Positions 26,089 through 36,089 of a stretch of 64,000 nucleotides of DNA are shown one piece after another (positions within the stretch are counted from its first letter, which is position 1; each line of letters opens with the position of its first letter). The position numbers and the translations under genes are program-made. The DNA is taken from contig NZ_AHTH01000039.1 in assembly GCF_000245735.1 (NCBI RefSeq), positions 86,768-150,767 of the forward strand, in the 5' to 3' direction. Source of the stretch: Alishewanella jeotgali KCTC 22429 (lineage in GTDB: Bacteria > Pseudomonadota > Gammaproteobacteria > Enterobacterales > Alteromonadaceae). The notes beneath the pieces are model-generated. The model saw nothing but the letters and a program-made list of their open reading frames with translations, made no database searches and was not told where the DNA came from.

Positions 26089-28947
26089 TCAAAGGGCGGC
26101 GATTTCGGCCTGCTGCGCTTGCAGTTTGTTTACCGCCTGCTCCAGTTCAGCGAGTTTAGCGCGCTCCTTCTCCAGCACCGCTTCCGGTGCTTTGGCAACA
26201 AAGCCTTCGTTATTCAGCTTACCGGCAACCCGGGATAACTCTTGCTGGGTTTTTTCCAGTTGCTTGGCAATACGGCCCAGTTCTGCTGCTTTATCAATTA
26301 AACCGGCCATTGGGATCAGCAAGTCCATGCTGCCAATCAGCTGCGCGGCGCTGGCTGGTGCTTTAGCATCAGCCGCCAATACCTCCAGGCTGTCCAGTTT
26401 CGCCATTACCAGCAGGAAATTACGGTTTTGCTCCAGTCGGCGCTGCTCTTCTGCATTCAGATTACGCAGCAATACCGTTAATGGCTTAGATGGCGCAATA
26501 TTCATTTCGCCACGCACGTTACGGATAGCGGTTATCACGGCTTTTAACCATTCCAGATCGGCCTGCGCCGTTTCATCCACCAGCTCGGCCTGATAAACCG
26601 GATAGGCGGCCAGCATAATGCTGTCACTGTTAATACCGGCCAGTGGCTTAACGGCTTGCCAGATACTTTCCGTGATATAAGGCATAATCGGATGCATCAG
26701 GCGTAACAGGCTTTCCAGCACGGTGATCAGCGTATGGCGGGTGCCGCGCTGTTCTGCTTCAGAGCCTTTGAACAACACCGGCTTGGTCAGCTCCAGATAC
26801 CAGTCACAGAACTGGTTCCAGGTAAACTCATACAGTGCAGTGGCGGCCAGATCAAAGCGATAGCTGTCGAAGTAATGCCGCACTTGTTTTACCGTTTGCT
26901 GGTATTGTGCCAGGATCCATTTATCGGCCAGTGACAGCACCTTATCGTTGCTGTTAAAGCCGCAGTCCTGACCTTCGGTATTCATCAGCACATAGCGGCT
27001 GGCATTCCACAGTTTATTGCAGAAGTTACGGTAGCCTTCTAAGCGCTTCATATCCCAGTTGATATCCCGACCGGTAGACGCCAGTGCAGCCAGCGTAAAA
27101 CGCACCGCATCGGTGCCGCTGGCCGGAATACCCTCCGGGAACTGCTTGCTGGTGCGGTCGGCAATTTTCTTTGCCAGCTGCGGTTGCATCATATTGGCAG
27201 TGCGTTTTTCCAGCAGTGCGTCCAGCGTAATGCCGTCAATCATATCCAGTGGGTCAATCACATTACCCTTGGATTTTGACATCTTATCGCCGTTTTCATC
27301 CCGGATCAGACCGGTGACATAAACTGTCTTAAAGGGCACTTGCGGCTTACCATCGGCATCTTTAATAAAGTGCATGGTCATCATGATCATCCGGGCAACC
27401 CAGAAGAAAATAATGTCAAAGCCGGTCACTAACACATCGGTAGGATGGAAGTTCTTTAAGTCTTCGGTTTGCTCTGGCCAACCCAGCGTCGAGAAGGTCC
27501 ACAGCGCAGAACTAAACCAGGTGTCCAGCACGTCGTTGTCCTGACTCAGGCTGACGCTAGCTGCCAGCTGATATTTACTGCGCACCTCAGCTTCGCTACG
27601 ACCAACATAAACCTTGCCGTCGGCATCATACCAGGCTGGAATACGGTGGCCCCACCACAGCTGACGCGAGATACACCAATCCTGAATATCACGCATCCAG
27701 CTGTAGTACATATTCTCATATTGCTTCGGCACAAACTGAATATCGCCGTTTTCTACCGCTTCGGTCGCCGTTTTCGCCAGTGGCGCAACCCGCACATACC
27801 ACTGATCAGTCAGCATCGGCTCAATGACCACGCCGCTGCGATCACCATAGGGCAGGGTGTTGTTGACCTCTTCAATTTTTTCCAGCAAGCCGGCGGCATC
27901 AAAGGCGGCAACGATGGCTTTGCGGGCTGCGTAGCGGTCCAGGCCCTGATATTCAGCCGGGATCGCAATCTGCAGTTCGGTATTTGGCTGGCCGTTAATA
28001 TAGTAGCAGTCTGCGCTCTGACGGATAGTGGCATCCGGGGTCATCACATTAATCAGCGGCAACTGATGACGTTTACCAACTTCGTAGTCATTAAAGTCAT
28101 GCGCCGGCGTGATCTTGACGCAGCCACTGCCTTTGCTCATGTCGGCATGCTCGTCAGCGATAATCGGGATGCGGCGGTTGGCCAGCGGCAACAGTATGGC
28201 TTTGCCAATCAGATCTTTATAGCGCTCATCTTCCGGGTTTACCGCAACGGCGCTGTCACCGAGCATGGTTTCCGGGCGGGTGGTCGCCACCACCAGGTAG
28301 TCTTTACCATCAGCAGTTTTTACGCCATCGGCCAGCGGATAACGCAGGTGCCAGAACTGGCCCTTTTGCTCTTTATTCTCGACTTCCAGATCCGAAATCG
28401 CGGTATGCAGTTTCGGATCCCAGTTTACCAGGCGTTTGCCGCGGTAAATCAAATCATCTTCATACAGCCTTACAAAGACTTCCTGCACGGCATTCGACAG
28501 GCCGGCATCCATGGTAAAGCGTTCACGGTCCCAATCGACCGAGTTACCCAGGCGGCGCATTTGTGAGGTAATGGTACCGCCGGATTCAGCCTTCCATTGC
28601 CATACCTTTTCAATAAACTTGTCGCGGCCAAGCTCGGCGCGGCCGGGCAGACCTTCCTGCGCCAGTTTACGCTCTACTACCATCTGGGTGGCGATACCGG
28701 CATGGTCAGTACCAACTTGCCACAGCGCATTTTTACCCTGCATCCGCTGATAGCGGGTGAGCGCATCCATAATGGTTTGCTGGAACGCATGCCCCATATG
28801 CAGGCTACCGGTAACATTTGGCGGCGGGATCATAATGCAGTAGTTATTACCCGGCCGGTTATCGCCGTTCGGTTTAAAATAGCCCTTGCTTTCCCAGGCC
28901 TGATACATCGCCTGTTCTATTTCACTGGGGTTAAAGGTTTTTTCCAT
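26089..28947 (-). CDS. valS: Valyl-tRNA synthetase
   Basis: A 952-residue class I aminoacyl-tRNA synthetase that charges tRNA-Val; the length equals that of the E. coli enzyme. The HIGH motif appears as H-M-G-H (about residues 51-54, in [11 protein letters not shown]) and the KMSKS motif as D-K-M-S-K-S-K-G-N (about 555). The editing domain with [12 protein letters not shown] lies between them, and the C-terminal tRNA-binding coiled coil is rich in L, E, K and A. It follows holC by 20 bases in the conserved gammaproteobacterial order pepA-holC-valS. Confidence 0.97.
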   Translation of the reverse strand: MEKTFNPSEIEQAMYQAWESKGYFKPNGDNRPGNNYCIMIPPPNVTGSLHMGHAFQQTIMDALTRYQRMQGKNALWQVGTDHAGIATQMVVERKLAQEGLPGRAELGRDKFIEKVWQWKAESGGTITSQMRRLGNSVDWDRERFTMDAGLSNAVQEVFVRLYEDDLIYRGKRLVNWDPKLHTAISDLEVENKEQKGQFWHLRYPLADGVKTADGKDYLVVATTRPETMLGDSAVAVNPEDERYKDLIGKAILLPLANRRIPIIADEHADMSKGSGCVKITPAHDFNDYEVGKRHQLPLINVMTPDATIRQSADCYYINGQPNTELQIAIPAEYQGLDRYAARKAIVAAFDAAGLLEKIEEVNNTLPYGDRSGVVIEPMLTDQWYVRVAPLAKTATEAVENGDIQFVPKQYENMYYSWMRDIQDWCISRQLWWGHRIPAWYDADGKVYVGRSEAEVRSKYQLAASVSLSQDNDVLDTWFSSALWTFSTLGWPEQTEDLKNFHPTDVLVTGFDIIFFWVARMIMMTMHFIKDADGKPQVPFKTVYVTGLIRDENGDKMSKSKGNVIDPLDMIDGITLDALLEKRTANMMQPQLAKKIADRTSKQFPEGIPASGTDAVRFTLAALASTGRDINWDMKRLEGYRNFCNKLWNASRYVLMNTEGQDCGFNSNDKVLSLADKWILAQYQQTVKQVRHYFDSYRFDLAATALYEFTWNQFCDWYLELTKPVLFKGSEAEQRGTRHTLITVLESLLRLMHPIMPYITESIWQAVKPLAGINSDSIMLAAYPVYQAELVDETAQADLEWLKAVITAIRNVRGEMNIAPSKPLTVLLRNLNAEEQRRLEQNRNFLLVMAKLDSLEVLAADAKAPASAAQLIGSMDLLIPMAGLIDKAAELGRIAKQLEKTQQELSRVAGKLNNEGFVAKAPEAVLEKERAKLAELEQAVNKLQAQQAEIAAL

Positions 28948-28966
28948 CTGAGTGATACCTGTAAAT

Positions 28967-29431
28967 TCAGTCGGCAGTAATCGTTTCCGGCAGAATGCCC
29001 GCCTGTCGATACTGCTTGTAGCGTTCCCGCGCCTGCGCTTTTAGCGTTGGCTCGGCGGGCACAAATTCAATGATCTGGTTAAAGCGCCGGGCAAAATCCG
29101 GCACCTGGTCGGCCAGGTTAATTAACACCTGGCGGCTGGTTTTTGGCGCCTGCCAGCCAATTTCTACCGGCGCGCCGCGTTGTGGACCTTCGCCGGCCAG
29201 GTTATGTGGCACAAAGCTGTCGGGTTCAAATTGCCATAACAGTTCGTCCAGCAGCTCGGCACTTTGCTGGTCGGCAGTATATACGAAAACCCGTTGTTTG
29301 GCGCGGTACAGCTGGGCACAAAGCTGGCAGGCTAAAGCAAAATGAGCTGGCGCAGGCGTCAGCTCATTAGCTTGGGAACCAGTACTGGCTGCAGCACTTT
29401 GCTCAGCCAGCACATAGAAGGTAACCTGCAT
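28967..29431 (-). CDS. holC: DNA polymerase III chi subunit
   Basis: A 154-residue protein matching the chi subunit of the clamp-loader complex, which binds SSB and links it to the replisome. Family features seen: M-Q-V-T-F-Y-V-L start, [33 protein letters not shown], and [16 protein letters not shown]. Its ATG overlaps the pepA stop in TGATG, so the two are translationally coupled. A Ser/Thr/Gln/Ala insert around residues 13-26 is slightly unusual. Confidence 0.92.
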   Translation of the reverse strand: MQVTFYVLAEQSAAASTGSQANELTPAPAHFALACQLCAQLYRAKQRVFVYTADQQSAELLDELLWQFEPDSFVPHNLAGEGPQRGAPVEIGWQAPKTSRQVLINLADQVPDFARRFNQIIEFVPAEPTLKAQARERYKQYRQAGILPETITAD

Positions 29432-30939
29432 CAGTGATCCTGCTGCTGACCAGTACGATTGATCAGGAACTGGGTCAGCAATGCGACCGGCCGGCCGGTT
29501 GAACCTTTGTCTTTACCGCCACTGCGCCAGGCGGTACCGGCGATATCCAGGTGCGCCCAATGATATTTGCGGGTAAAGCGTGACAGAAAGCAAGCGGCAG
29601 TAATGGTACCGGCAGCACGGCCACCCAGGTTGCTAAAGTCAGCAAACGGGCTCTCCAGCTGGTCCTGATACTCATCCCACAGCGGCAGGCGCCAGGCGCG
29701 ATCGCCACTTTGCTCTGAGGCATTCAACAGCTCATGCGCCAATGGGTTATGGTTACTCAACAGGCCAGAGGCATGTTTACCCAGTGCAATCACGCAGGCA
29801 CCAGTTAATGTCGCCACATCAATCACCAGCTCAGGGTCAAAGCGTTCGACATAGGTCAGTGCATCGCAAAGCACCAGCCGGCCTTCGGCATCGGTATTCA
29901 GCACTTCAACGGTTTGGCCTGACATGGTGGTCAGGATATCACCTGGCCGGTAAGCGTTGGCATCCGGCATATTTTCTGCTGCGGCCAGCACTGCGACGAT
30001 ATTTACCGGTAACTGCAGGTTAATCACTGCCTGCATGGTACCCAGCACTGAGGCGGCACCACACATATCAAACTTCATTTCATCCATGCCGTCGCCCGGT
30101 TTCAGGCTGATACCACCGGAGTCGAAGGTCAGGCCCTTGCCAACCAGTACCACCGGCGCGCTGTTATCAGCCGCACCCTGATATTTGATCACCGACATTT
30201 TCGGTTCATTGACTGAACCGCGACCAACAGCAAGATAGGAGTTCATGCCCAGAGCTGACATTTCGGCTACGCCTAATACTTCAACGCTGACCTTATCCGA
30301 TAACTTGCTCAGTGCTGACGCCTGCTCGGCCAGATAGGCCGGGGTACAGATATTCGGCGGCATATTCCCGACATCTTTACACTGTTTAATACCGGCAGCG
30401 ATAGCTAAACCATGTTCCACCGCGCGCTCGCCAATGGTCAGATCGCGGCGGGTTGGTACATTAAATACAATTTTACGCAGCGGGCGGCGGGTTTCGTCCT
30501 TTTTGCTTTTCAGCTTGTCAAAGACGTAGAGGCAATCCTGTGTGGTTTCCACCGCATGACGTACTTTCCAGTAGGTATCGCGGCCTTTAACATGCAGCTC
30601 GGATAAAAAGCATACCGCTTCCATCGAGCCGGTTTCGTTCAGGGTGCTAATGGTTTTGGCGATGATCTGACGGTACTGGCGCTCATCTAATTCGCGCTCT
30701 TTGCCACAACCAACCAATAATACACGCTCACTTAATACATTGGGCACATGGTGCAGTAACAGCATCTGGCCTGGCTTGCCTTCCAGATCGCCGCGGCGTA
30801 ATAAGTTACTGATATAGCCTTCACTGATTTTATCCAGTTGCTCGGCTACGGCGGACAGGCGGCGTGGCTCATACACACCGACCACAATGCAGGCACTGCG
30901 TTGTTTTTCCGGACTTCCGCTTTTGACGCTGAACTCCAT
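29431..30939 (-). CDS. pepA: Leucyl (cytosol) aminopeptidase PepA
   Basis: A 502-residue M17 metallo-aminopeptidase of the cytoplasm. The C-terminal catalytic domain shows the metal and active-site motifs [15 protein letters not shown] and the family signature [10 protein letters not shown]. PepA removes N-terminal residues and, in E. coli, also binds DNA in XerCD recombination and carAB control. The ATG at 30939 has a CAGGAG site. It heads the pepA-holC-valS operon and is divergent from lptF. Confidence 0.97.
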   Translation of the reverse strand: MEFSVKSGSPEKQRSACIVVGVYEPRRLSAVAEQLDKISEGYISNLLRRGDLEGKPGQMLLLHHVPNVLSERVLLVGCGKERELDERQYRQIIAKTISTLNETGSMEAVCFLSELHVKGRDTYWKVRHAVETTQDCLYVFDKLKSKKDETRRPLRKIVFNVPTRRDLTIGERAVEHGLAIAAGIKQCKDVGNMPPNICTPAYLAEQASALSKLSDKVSVEVLGVAEMSALGMNSYLAVGRGSVNEPKMSVIKYQGAADNSAPVVLVGKGLTFDSGGISLKPGDGMDEMKFDMCGAASVLGTMQAVINLQLPVNIVAVLAAAENMPDANAYRPGDILTTMSGQTVEVLNTDAEGRLVLCDALTYVERFDPELVIDVATLTGACVIALGKHASGLLSNHNPLAHELLNASEQSGDRAWRLPLWDEYQDQLESPFADFSNLGGRAAGTITAACFLSRFTRKYHWAHLDIAGTAWRSGGKDKGSTGRPVALLTQFLINRTGQQQDH

Positions 30940-31153
30940 GTTTACTCCTGATTCTAAGAGACTGTGCTACTATGGGCGCTGATCGCATACAGCAGACGCG
31001 GCAGCCACAAGGTATGGTGCTGAAATTTTACCGGGTTTTACTGAAAAAGCTCGGTTTTAATGCCGCTTTGCCCGATAATAAAGTGTATAAATACCAAGTT
31101 TACTGAAAAATCACCAGCTTTCCAGAGAAAAGACAGGTTTTTAGGGGGCATTT

Positions 31154-32257
31154 TTGATTATTTTTCGTTATCTGATTGGTGAAGTCTTTCGCGCTCAGTT
31201 AGCTGTCTTTGTTATTCTGACCACCATTATTATCAGTCAACGTTTTGTAAAAATCCTGGCTGACGCCTCTGAAGGCGAGATCCCCGGCCAACTGGTACTG
31301 AGTATAGTGGCGTTAAAGTTACCGCAGCTGGCGGTGATTATTCTGCCGCTCAGCGCCTTCCTTGGTATCCTGGTGGCGTACGGTCGTATCTATGCCGACA
31401 GTGAGATGACAGTACTTCATGCTACCGGCGTCAGTGAATGGTATGTCACCCGTTTAACCCTATTGTTATCGGTACTGATGGCGCTGCTGGCCGCCAGCGT
31501 TACCCTGTATTTCAGCCCCTGGGCAACCGAACGCGAATATCAGCTGCTGGAACGCGCCGAATCGGACGCCGGTTTATTTTCGCTGGTACCAGGCCGGTTC
31601 CAGCATACTTCGAATGAAAAAGCAGTGATTTTTGTGCAGGAAGTCAGCCGCTCCGGTAACCAGTTAGCCAAGGTGTTTGTCGCCCAGTCCGTCGAAAAAG
31701 ACGGCGGCAGCCAACAGGCTATTGTTTATGCCTCAGGCGGTGCCGTATATGAAGATCCGGAAACCGGAGCGCAGCTAATGACGCTGGAGCAGGGGCGCCG
31801 TTATGCTGGTGACGGCCAATCGCCGGCTTATGAAGTGATCGAATTTGACCGCTATCAAATCCAGATCCGCGAACAGGAAGTCGAGCAGCGGCGACGCAAA
31901 CTATCCAGTTTAAGTACGCCGGCGCTGTTAAAAGAAAGCGGTAGTGAGGCGATTGCCGAATGGCATTGGCGGATTGCGATCCCGTTATCAATCCCAATTT
32001 TAACGCTGATTGCCGTACCACTGAGTCGGGTGAACCCGCGCCAAGGCAAATTTGGCCGGTTATTACCGGCGCTGCTGCTGTACCTGGGCTACTATGCCTT
32101 GCTGATTATCGCCCGCTCGGCGCTGGAAGATGGCAAGATCCCGCCGCAACTGGGCATGTGGTGGTTGCATGCGGCCGGTTTGACGCTGGGGACGGTATTG
32201 ATCCTGCGTAACCGGGAAGGGGCGCAGAAGATCCGGGCTTGGGTAGCGGGGCGCTAA
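31154..32257 (+). CDS. lptF: Lipopolysaccharide export ABC permease LptF
   Basis: A 367-residue inner-membrane permease of the Lpt complex that drives LPS to the outer membrane. It has three hydrophobic segments at each end around a periplasmic beta-jellyroll, the YjgP/YjgQ layout, with the N-terminus I-I-F-R-Y-L-I-G-E-V. The start is TTG, preceded by GGGGG; no ATG or GTG fits the family start. It is followed 1 base later by lptG, its permease partner; the ATPase LptB is elsewhere. Essential in most Gram-negatives. Confidence 0.95.
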   Translation: MIIFRYLIGEVFRAQLAVFVILTTIIISQRFVKILADASEGEIPGQLVLSIVALKLPQLAVIILPLSAFLGILVAYGRIYADSEMTVLHATGVSEWYVTRLTLLLSVLMALLAASVTLYFSPWATEREYQLLERAESDAGLFSLVPGRFQHTSNEKAVIFVQEVSRSGNQLAKVFVAQSVEKDGGSQQAIVYASGGAVYEDPETGAQLMTLEQGRRYAGDGQSPAYEVIEFDRYQIQIREQEVEQRRRKLSSLSTPALLKESGSEAIAEWHWRIAIPLSIPILTLIAVPLSRVNPRQGKFGRLLPALLLYLGYYALLIIARSALEDGKIPPQLGMWWLHAAGLTLGTVLILRNREGAQKIRAWVAGR

Positions 32258-32258
32258 G

Positions 32259-33326
32259 ATGATCAGAATACTCGACCTTTATATCGGTAAAACCATTCTT
32301 ACTACCTCGGCGCTAACCTTAAGCGTATTGCTGGCGTTATCGGCGATGTTCCGTTTTATTGACCAGATGCGTTCTATCGGCCGCGGCTATTACGATATGG
32401 TGCATGCTGCGCTGTTTACGCTGTACAGCGTGCCGGGCGATGTGGTGATGTTCTTCCCAATGGCGGCGTTAATCGGCGGCCTGATTGGCCTGGGGATCCT
32501 GGCCAGCAGCAGCGAGTTGGTGGTGATGCAGGCTGCTGGCTTATCGCGGCTGAATATTATTAACTCGGTGATGAAGTCGGCTGTACTGATGGTACTGGTA
32601 ATGATGGCGGTAGCAGAGTGGGGGGCACCGGTGACAGACCGCGCTGCGCGCGAGCTCAGAATTAAAGCCATCTCAGACGGTAATGTATTTGCGGCGCGGC
32701 AGGGAGTCTGGGCCAAAGACGGCGACAGCTTTGTGAATATTAAAGAAGTCGACGATCTGGGGAATCTGAAAGAGGTGATTATCTATCAGTTTCAACCGGA
32801 TCTGGCGCTGGCCCGGGTGGTACGGGCCGAAGCGGCGCAGTACCTTGATGATGCCTGGCGCTTGCAGCAGGTTACTGAACTGACCTTTAGTGACGAGCGG
32901 ATTGAGCAACAGCGACTGCCAACCCAGCGCTGGCGCTCTACGCTGACACCGGACAAGCTCAGTGTGGTGAGTATTAAACCGGAAATGTTATCACTGCGGG
33001 GGCTACGCGAATATGTCGATTACCTGCAGCAAAATGGTCAGGAAGCCAGCCGTTACCAATTAGCCTATTGGCGGAAAATTCTGCAGCCGGTTACCCTGGC
33101 GGCGATGTTGCTACTGGCATTGTCCTTTATCTTTGGCCCGCTGCGCAGCGTAACCATGGCGGCTCGTGTGCTGTTGGGGATTTTGACCGGCTTTGGCTTT
33201 TATATGAGTAACGAAGTATTCGGACCACTGGCGCTGGTGTATCAATTACCCCCGCTGGCGGGAGCGGCCTTACCCAGCTTACTCTTTATCGGCATTTCGC
33301 TGTATTTTATGCGGCGGAAAATCTAG
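32259..33326 (+). CDS. lptG: Lipopolysaccharide export ABC permease LptG
   Basis: A 355-residue YjgQ-type permease, partner of LptF. It begins M-I-R-I-L-D-L-Y-I-G-K-T-I, has membrane segments at both ends and a periplasmic jellyroll in the middle, and ends with R-R-K-I. The two permeases form the channel through which LptB2 extracts LPS from the inner membrane. Only one base separates it from lptF. Confidence 0.95.
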   Translation: MIRILDLYIGKTILTTSALTLSVLLALSAMFRFIDQMRSIGRGYYDMVHAALFTLYSVPGDVVMFFPMAALIGGLIGLGILASSSELVVMQAAGLSRLNIINSVMKSAVLMVLVMMAVAEWGAPVTDRAARELRIKAISDGNVFAARQGVWAKDGDSFVNIKEVDDLGNLKEVIIYQFQPDLALARVVRAEAAQYLDDAWRLQQVTELTFSDERIEQQRLPTQRWRSTLTPDKLSVVSIKPEMLSLRGLREYVDYLQQNGQEASRYQLAYWRKILQPVTLAAMLLLALSFIFGPLRSVTMAARVLLGILTGFGFYMSNEVFGPLALVYQLPPLAGAALPSLLFIGISLYFMRRKI

Positions 33327-33346
33327 GGCGCGTTGATGTTTTAACC

Positions 33347-33364
33347 AGCCCGCTTTAGCGGGCT
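33347..33364. terminator. Bidirectional intrinsic terminator after lptG
   Basis: AGCCCGC (33347-33353), loop TTTA, GCGGGCT (33358-33364), then GTTTTA on the right, and TTTTAA on the left. It serves lptG and the convergent RDD gene. Confidence 0.8.
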
Positions 33365-33858
33365 GTTTTATGTAAATTTAGTACCTTGCTTTGTTCTTTA
33401 CTCAGGATAATCATCTGACTGTTGGTCAGTTGATCCTGCAGCGCCAGCCCCTTGCCCCAACGTAACCAGAGCCAGAAATTGCCAATGCCGCCAAGCGCCA
33501 GCAGTGCTCTGGCCAGCGCCTGCGGCGCCGTCAGCGGTTTACCCGCTTGACTGACCAGCAGTAAACGCCAGGCGCGCATGCCCAGAGTCTGACCGGCTTT
33601 GCACCAGAAATAGACATAAAACCCCAGGATCACCGCCACCAGATAAGCGAAGTACAGCCACCTGCGCCAGCTGCTGGTAACATAGGCAGCAATATCCTGC
33701 TCAGGCAGTAACTGAATAGCGCCACTCCATACCAGCAGTTGCACCAGCAACATCGCCAGACCAGCGGCCAGCATAATCAGCGCCGTGAGAATTAACACAT
33801 CATAAATTATTGCGGCCAAACGCCGGGCAAAGCCGGCGCGGGGGGCATCCTGATACAT
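33355..33858 (-). CDS. RDD-family membrane protein
   Basis: A 167-residue protein with three hydrophobic segments. The Arg at the start of the first helix (F-A-R-R-L-A-A-I-I-Y-D) and the Asp pattern give the family its name; G-Q-T-L-G-M-R-A-W-R-L matches the second conserved block. I start at the ATG at 33858, with AGGAG 5 bases upstream, rather than at 33873. Function unknown; some members are linked to ion exchange. It lies at the common position beside lptFG. Confidence 0.85.
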   Translation of the reverse strand: MYQDAPRAGFARRLAAIIYDVLILTALIMLAAGLAMLLVQLLVWSGAIQLLPEQDIAAYVTSSWRRWLYFAYLVAVILGFYVYFWCKAGQTLGMRAWRLLLVSQAGKPLTAPQALARALLALGGIGNFWLWLRWGKGLALQDQLTNSQMIILSKEQSKVLNLHKTAR

Positions 33859-33936
33859 AACTACTCCTGTCACGAATAGCGCTAGTCTAGCATGAGGTCT
33901 GGGCAGCGCCCAGTAGCCGGCTTGTGTTCGCCACCT

Positions 33937-33979
33937 TGTCCGCGTTGTTATTGGCGGACACCCGGACTGTCCGCGGACA
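33937..33979 (+). promoter_or_regulatory. Palindromic upstream activator sites for the sigma-54 operon
   Basis: TGTCCGC (33937-33943) and GCGGACA (33954-33960) form an inverted repeat with a 10-bp spacer. The perfect 12-bp palindrome TGTCCGCGGACA follows at 33968-33979. They lie 55-95 bases upstream of the -24/-12 promoter, as expected for binding sites of the NtrC-type regulator encoded in the operon. Confidence 0.7.
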
Positions 33980-34033
33980 CTTTTTTCTCCGTGAGAAATA
34001 TAAAAAACACAATAAAAACAGTGTGATAAATTC

Positions 34034-34049
34034 TGGCATTAAAGCTGCT
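34034..34049 (+). promoter_or_regulatory. Sigma-54 promoter
   Basis: TGGCATTAAAGCTGCT has the invariant GG (34035-34036) and GC (34047-34048) 10 bases apart, and fits the consensus TGGCA-N-TGC. It is about 46 bases before the adaptor gene and downstream of palindromic activator sites. Confidence 0.75.
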
Positions 34050-34095
34050 ATAGCTACTGCAGGTTTTCATTATTATCGTAAAACGGATCTCACAG

Positions 34096-35370
34096 ATGCA
34101 GCCAGTAGCCATTCAAAGCACCGCCACCCAGGACCGGGTACTTGCCCCCAAGCCATCACGGCAAAAGTATCTGTTATGGACGCTACCAGCCGTCTCGCTG
34201 CTGTTGGTTGTTGCCTGGTTATGGCAGCAGAGCGGCAAGCACGCGAACTTGGTGATCCCGCGGCAGCAGGTGCAAATTGCCACTGTTGAGCGCGGTGATC
34301 TGGTGCGGGATATCGCCGCCCAAGGGCGTATCGTTGCCGCCAATGCGCCGACATTATATAGCCAGGAAGCCGGGCAAATCGCCTTCCTGAAACAGCCGGG
34401 CGAATCGGTACAAGCCGGTGAGCTGCTGGCGCGCATTACCAGCCCGGCATTATTAAGTGAATATCAGCAGCAGCAGGCAGTACTCAGTGCCTTGCAATCC
34501 GATGCCGAACGCGCGGCGTTGCAGGCGCGTGAGCAACAGCTGGATATGGAGCAAATCTTAAATACAGCACAGGTTAATTTGCTGGCGGCGCGGCGTGAGC
34601 TGCAGCGGGCGCAGCAGTCGATCGACCTTGGCGTGATCCGTAAGCTGGATTTTGACGTGGCGCAGGACAGATTAACCCAGGCTGAGCTGGAGTTCGCTCA
34701 TGCTGAGCGCAAGGTCGCCTTGGCCAGGGACAAGCTGGCGTTTGAACAAAAATCACGGCAGCAGGACATTCAGCGCCAGAGTCTGGTGGTGGCCGAGCTG
34801 TCGCGCAAACTACAGGCACTGGATATTACCGCGCCGGTCACCGGCCAGTTGGGTAACTGGTTGGTCGAGCAGCAAAGCCATGTGCTGGCTGGCCAGATGC
34901 TGCTGACGGTGATTGATTTGTCGCGCTATGAGGCTGAACTGCAGGTGCCGGAAAGTTACGCCCGTGACCTGCTGCCGGGGATGGCGGTGGAGATCACCGC
35001 CGGTAATCAGCAGTTACGCGGTCAAATCAGTTATGTCGCACCTGAGGTGCGCAACAATCAGGTCAGTGCCCGGGTACGTTTTGCCGACAACGATGCCCAG
35101 AGTTTGCGCCAGAGCCAGCGTCTGACTGCGCGGGTGATTCTGGAAGAGAAGCAAAATGTGCTGAAAATTCCCCGCGGTGACTTTGTTGCCTCCGGTGGTG
35201 GCAAGGTCGCCTATCAGCTGGTGCAGGGACAGGCGGTAAAAAAACCGGTTGAGCTGGGCACCTTATCGGTACAGTGGGTAGAGATCCTCAGTGGCGCCAG
35301 TGAGGGCGAGCAATGGGTGATTTCTAACCTGAGCGAATTTAAAGATCAGGCACGCGTCAACTTAAATTAA
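34096..35370 (+). CDS. HlyD/MacA-like periplasmic adaptor of an ABC efflux system
   Basis: A 424-residue membrane-fusion protein. One N-terminal membrane helix (about residues 29-45) is followed by the first half of a lipoyl/barrel-sandwich domain (Q-E-A-G-Q-I-A-F-L-K-Q-P-G-E), a long Gln/Glu/Leu/Ala coiled-coil hairpin (about 120-230), the second half of the lipoyl domain (D-I-T-A-P-V-T-G-Q-L-G) and a beta-barrel. It would bridge the FtsX-type permeases to a TolC-like channel. It is the first gene of the sigma-54 promoter operon, 14 bases before the ATPase gene. Confidence 0.85.
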   Translation: MQPVAIQSTATQDRVLAPKPSRQKYLLWTLPAVSLLLVVAWLWQQSGKHANLVIPRQQVQIATVERGDLVRDIAAQGRIVAANAPTLYSQEAGQIAFLKQPGESVQAGELLARITSPALLSEYQQQQAVLSALQSDAERAALQAREQQLDMEQILNTAQVNLLAARRELQRAQQSIDLGVIRKLDFDVAQDRLTQAELEFAHAERKVALARDKLAFEQKSRQQDIQRQSLVVAELSRKLQALDITAPVTGQLGNWLVEQQSHVLAGQMLLTVIDLSRYEAELQVPESYARDLLPGMAVEITAGNQQLRGQISYVAPEVRNNQVSARVRFADNDAQSLRQSQRLTARVILEEKQNVLKIPRGDFVASGGGKVAYQLVQGQAVKKPVELGTLSVQWVEILSGASEGEQWVISNLSEFKDQARVNLN

Positions 35371-35384
35371 GCAAGGACAATATC

Positions 35385-36080
35385 ATGATAAGCATCAAAA
35401 ACTTAAATAAAGCCTTTCGTACTGAGCTGATTGAAACCCAGGCGCTGCGCGATATTCATTTAAACGTCAGCGAAGGTGAATTTGTCGCCCTGACCGGCCC
35501 GTCCGGCTCAGGTAAATCCACACTATTGAATATTCTGGGCACCCTGGAAAGCTTTGATAGCGGTGAATACCTGCTCGATGGTCAGGCGGTGCAAGGCTTA
35601 ACGGACCGCGCTTTGTCGGCACTGCGTAATGAAAAAATCGGCTTTATTTTTCAGAGCTTTAATTTAATCAAAGATTTCAGCATCTACGACAATATTGAGC
35701 TGCCACTGCGTTATCGTGGCTTTAGCAGTGCCGAGCGTAAACAGCGCGTAGAGCAGGCATTGGAGCGGGTAGGGCTTGCTGGGCGGCGCAGCTATTTACC
35801 GGGGCAGTTATCGGGAGGGCAACAGCAGCGCGTCGCAATTGCCCGGGCTCTTGCCGGTTCCCCCCGCATTTTATTGGCGGACGAACCTACCGGTAACCTG
35901 GATTCGTTAATGGCACGGCAGGTGATGGAGCTACTGGAGCAGCTTAACCGTGAAGGTTGTACCATTTTAATGGTGACCCATGATCCTGAGCAGGCACGTC
36001 GCGCTGGCCGGCATGTGCAAATTGTTGATGGCATGCTCAGCGAAGCCACGGTTTATCAGCCGCTGGCTGTCAATCAGTAA
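35385..36080 (+). CDS. ABC transporter ATPase (MacB/LolD type)
   Basis: A 231-residue ATPase with Walker A G-P-S-G-S-G-K-S-T (about residues 38-46), the Q loop, the signature L-S-G-G-Q-Q-Q-R, and Walker B L-L-A-D-E-P-T-G-N-L-D-S. The N-L-D-S end and the size place it in the LolD/MacB/FtsE group that works with FtsX-type permeases for mechanotransmission rather than direct transmembrane pumping. It powers the two permeases encoded next. Confidence 0.93.
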   Translation: MISIKNLNKAFRTELIETQALRDIHLNVSEGEFVALTGPSGSGKSTLLNILGTLESFDSGEYLLDGQAVQGLTDRALSALRNEKIGFIFQSFNLIKDFSIYDNIELPLRYRGFSSAERKQRVEQALERVGLAGRRSYLPGQLSGGQQQRVAIARALAGSPRILLADEPTGNLDSLMARQVMELLEQLNREGCTILMVTHDPEQARRAGRHVQIVDGMLSEATVYQPLAVNQ

Positions 36081-36089
36081 GGGGGTCCA

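Noticed and set aside
27469..28566. Long plus-strand open frame (365 codons) inside valS
   Set aside because: Antisense shadow of a highly conserved gene; no ribosome site and no recognisable protein.
33924..34289. 121-codon frame before and into the adaptor gene
   Set aside because: It runs across the sigma-54 promoter and activator sites and overlaps the real adaptor gene in another frame.
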